From Bacillus sp. ISL-18 (GTDB lineage: Bacteria > Bacillota > Bacilli > Bacillales > Cytobacillaceae): a stretch of DNA of 64,000 nucleotides. Below, one piece after another: positions 62,045-64,000 of this stretch. How positions within the stretch are numbered: the first letter of the stretch is position 1; each line of letters begins with the position of its first letter. The stretch spans positions 1-64,000 of the forward strand of contig NZ_JAGGQG010000013.1 in the NCBI RefSeq assembly GCF_018613415.1. The letters are read 5' to 3'. Both the position numbers and the translations under genes were made by a program. A model generated the notes under the pieces. It was not told the DNA's origin. It was given only the letters and a program-made list of their open reading frames with translations, and searched no databases.

Positions 62045-62086
62045 TTACAAGTTGTTGTTTATCATAGTATAATGAACACCATGATA
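62045..62086 (+). promoter_or_regulatory. Promoter and candidate operator of the MmyB regulator
   Basis: TTACAA (62045-62050), 17 bases, and TATAAT (62068-62073) form a promoter. TATCAT (62060-62065) and ATGATA (62081-62086) form an inverted repeat over the -10 and the start region, a possible autoregulatory site. Confidence 0.5.
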
Positions 62087-62098
62087 GGAGGAAATGTT

Positions 62099-62950
62099 AT
62101 GAATCCTGAAACTAGACTGCAAGCATTATCAGAGTTTCTAAAGGCCAAGCGTTCCAAATTGAATCCTCAAATGGTCGGCCTTCCAGCAGGTACACGAAGG
62201 AGGACACCGGGGCTCAGAAGAGAGGAAGTTGCTCAATTAGCTGGTGTAAGTACCACTTGGTATACATGGTTAGAGCAGGGGAGAGAAATTAAAGTATCAA
62301 CTTCCGTTTTAGATGCTATTTCAGATGCATTGCAATTAAATAAAGATGAAAAAAAGTACTTATATGCATTGGCCTTGGAAGAGGGCGTAGATCCTGTCTC
62401 CTCCAATATAGAAGAAACGAAAATTAGTCCATCCCTGAAAAGAATTCTCCAGGAACTTCAGTACTGCCCAACGATTATTACTGATCGGCGCTTGTTTATT
62501 GTCGGGTGGAATCCCGCCGCTGCAAATGTTTTTTTAGATTTTGACCAGATTCCAATTGAGGAAAGGAATCTAATTCAATTATTGTTTTCAAGAAAGGAAT
62601 TTCGGAGTCTAGCAGTTAATTGGGAACATTTTGTGAAAGGGTTTCTCGCTATTTTTCGCACCTATTACGGGCAATATGTAGCTGATAAGTGGTATAAACA
62701 ATTTATTGAGGACTTGGAACAGGCTTATCCGGACTTTCGCCTTTTATGGCATGAAGGTGAAGTGAGCTCAGCCCCGGAAATGCAAATTGAATTTCGTCAT
62801 GCTAAGGCGGGAAAAATGATTTTTAATTTAACTTCTTTACAAGTACAGGGAAATAACGACTTAAGATGCAGCGTCTATACGCCAGCTGAAGATACCGGAA
62901 CGGAATCTAAGTTAAAGCGGTTAATTAAAAATCAAAATAATTCTCAATAA
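62099..62950 (+). CDS. XRE-family regulator with MmyB-like ligand domain
   Basis: 283 residues from ATG 62099 (AGGAGG eight bases upstream). The N-terminal helix-turn-helix includes RTPGLRREEVAQLAGVSTTWYTWLEQGR, the usual MmyB-type signature. The C-terminal PAS-like MmyB ligand domain follows (VGWNPAAANVFLDF). Such domains have been seen with fatty-acid ligands, so control of the adjacent fabF is plausible. Confidence 0.88.
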   Translation: MNPETRLQALSEFLKAKRSKLNPQMVGLPAGTRRRTPGLRREEVAQLAGVSTTWYTWLEQGREIKVSTSVLDAISDALQLNKDEKKYLYALALEEGVDPVSSNIEETKISPSLKRILQELQYCPTIITDRRLFIVGWNPAAANVFLDFDQIPIEERNLIQLLFSRKEFRSLAVNWEHFVKGFLAIFRTYYGQYVADKWYKQFIEDLEQAYPDFRLLWHEGEVSSAPEMQIEFRHAKAGKMIFNLTSLQVQGNNDLRCSVYTPAEDTGTESKLKRLIKNQNNSQ

Positions 62951-62997
62951 ACAACCACTTGCACGCGGTCATGTAGAGTTATCGGGAAGACATGAAT

Positions 62998-63042
62998 AAA
63001 AGAAGGCAGCTAACCAATTTTTCGGAGCTGCCTTCTTTCTTT
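62998..63042. terminator. Bidirectional terminator between MmyB regulator and dltD
   Basis: AAAAGAAGGCAGCT pairs with AGCTGCCTTCTTTCTTT around a 14-nt loop. Confidence 0.85.
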
Positions 63043-63063
63043 ATGAAAATAGTTAGTAATGTG

Positions 63064-64000
63064 CTAAAAATTCACCATTGCAAGATTTTGATCGTTGCCC
63101 TCATAAAACTCCTTAATCGCCCGGTCTGTATAAACCCAGCCCTTCCAGCCTATATGAATGGTATCCTTCATAAAATAAGGATCATATTCGTGACCAGAAA
63201 AATCGGCAACTTGGAACCCATCCGCTTCAATTTGCTGTTTAATTCTAGAATAATAGGCAGCACGGCCTTCTTTAGGGAACCCCGTATAATCATAGTAATG
63301 CCCATTAACCGGAACAGAGATAAACAACGGCTTTGCACCCGATTGCTTTAAAACATCGAGGACAAGCTGAAAGTCTCCGTATTCTTTTGATTCACCGTAG
63401 GAACGCTTCATGTCTTTGTTTTTTAAAGACGGCAGGAAACCTTTAATTTTATTATATTGCGAGTTACTGATATAAAAATGATTGTTCGTTGCCCGCTTTG
63501 CCCCATATTGATCTGCATCTTGCGCCAATTGGTCCCACGATTTATTTCTGACCTTAGGGGTTAGGTCGCGATGACGAGAGAACCAGCCTGCCAATGAGTA
63601 ATATAAGTCCTTTTTGGCTAGTAAATGCCGGTAGACAACCGCGGCAGGGCGAAGTGCGCTTGCTTCCCGTTTTATCCACGGATCATTTGTGATCTCAGCT
63701 TTATATAGAGTTGAGAGAATAGGGTCATTTTTCACAGACGAATAGGTTAAGAGACGCTTAATCGCCCTTTTTTTAACCTCAGGATCAACCTGTGTATTAA
63801 AAGCAAAATCATACCCCTGTAACGAAGAATAATTGGGTACAAAATGTGATTCATCGGCTCCTTGTGGATTAAACCATTGCGGAGACAACACAAACACGAT
63901 TTTCTTATCCTTTAACTGATCCATATGCTCGGAAAAATTTAAAAAATGAATCAGTGATTCGGTTCCGCCCCGGCCAACAAGAAATGGCGTGAAGCCTTCA
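63064..64000 (-). CDS. dltD: DltD, D-alanyl-lipoteichoic acid synthesis protein (5' end cut by window)
   Basis: The frame stays open through the window edge at 64000; the visible part has about 312 residues. The segment PFLVGRGGTES carries the presumed catalytic serine, followed by KIVFVLSPQWF. Near the C terminus, DTIHIGWKGW supplies the expected Asp/His. DltD is an extracytoplasmic, membrane-anchored protein needed to attach D-alanine to teichoic acids. Upstream dlt genes would lie to the right of the window. Confidence 0.9.
   Translation of the reverse strand, partial: EGFTPFLVGRGGTESLIHFLNFSEHMDQLKDKKIVFVLSPQWFNPQGADESHFVPNYSSLQGYDFAFNTQVDPEVKKRAIKRLLTYSSVKNDPILSTLYKAEITNDPWIKREASALRPAAVVYRHLLAKKDLYYSLAGWFSRHRDLTPKVRNKSWDQLAQDADQYGAKRATNNHFYISNSQYNKIKGFLPSLKNKDMKRSYGESKEYGDFQLVLDVLKQSGAKPLFISVPVNGHYYDYTGFPKEGRAAYYSRIKQQIEADGFQVADFSGHEYDPYFMKDTIHIGWKGWVYTDRAIKEFYEGNDQNLAMVNF

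Noticed and set aside
1..64000. Insertion sequence, prophage or integrated plasmid
   Set aside because: No transposase, integrase, phage structural or replication genes were found, and no tRNA attachment site; the accessory blocks carry ordinary metabolic genes.

Overview
The window is a low-to-moderate GC Firmicute chromosome segment, almost certainly from the family Bacillaceae. The backbone follows the Bacillus subtilis order yebE-yebG-purEKBCSQLFMNHD-yerABC-pcrB-pcrA-ligA-camS, later gatCAB, and later dagK and rlmCD. Ribosome binding sites are strong (AGGAGG-like), and TTG/GTG starts are frequent. The genus cannot be fixed from the sequence alone. No rRNA, tRNA, CRISPR array, insertion sequence or prophage was found.

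Layout. 1-1170: end of an upstream unit, then yebE-yebG. 1171-14406: the complete purine operon. It has a PurR box pair, a sigma-A promoter, a guanine-type purine riboswitch with its terminator, twelve pur genes that mostly overlap, and a structured repeat inserted before purD. 14407-24960: a 52-bp tandem repeat, a small DUF2892 membrane protein, then yerA, yerB, yerC, pcrB, pcrA, ligA and camS. 25072-36428: metabolic genes absent from this position in B. subtilis. These are rocA, two unknown membrane proteins, an assimilatory nitrite reductase/siroheme operon under an FNR-type box, and the glyoxylate shunt genes aceB-aceA. 36431-39149: a 21-bp tandem array, yueI, an OsmC protein, a VanZ-like protein and a lysozyme-like protein. 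39352-42591: gatCAB. 42592-46573: an orphan palindrome array and accessory genes (VOC, DUF1697, thioredoxin-like, PlsY paralogue, methyltransferase). 46729-49846: a five-gene ECF sigma/anti-sigma membrane operon. 49941-55926: dagK, pncA, pncB, a second 21-bp array, rlmCD, a DUF1456 protein and a YgjP-like metallopeptidase. 56022-60724: a GntR regulator divergent from a four-carbon sugar-acid operon (dehydrogenase, DUF1537 kinase, GntP permease). 60757-64000: a stand-alone fabF, an MmyB-type regulator, and the 3' part of dltD.

Functional logic. PurR and the riboswitch control conversion of PRPP to IMP. NirB/NirD need siroheme, and the two next genes (SUMT-HemD fusion and precorrin-2 dehydrogenase) supply all but the final ferrochelatase step. 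PncA and PncB form an NAD salvage pair. The most unusual material is non-coding. It comprises three tandem arrays with 21- or 52-bp periods, two 121-nt repeats whose stems covary, four 18-bp-class palindromes with no obvious target gene, and a sigma-factor gene whose best-placed start codon is ATT. The least explained coding regions are the sigma operon, which includes a 31-residue protein and an internally triplicated membrane protein, and the two-gene membrane unit at 26.9-28.2 kb. All functional statements rest on reading the sequence against remembered family features; no database search was run.
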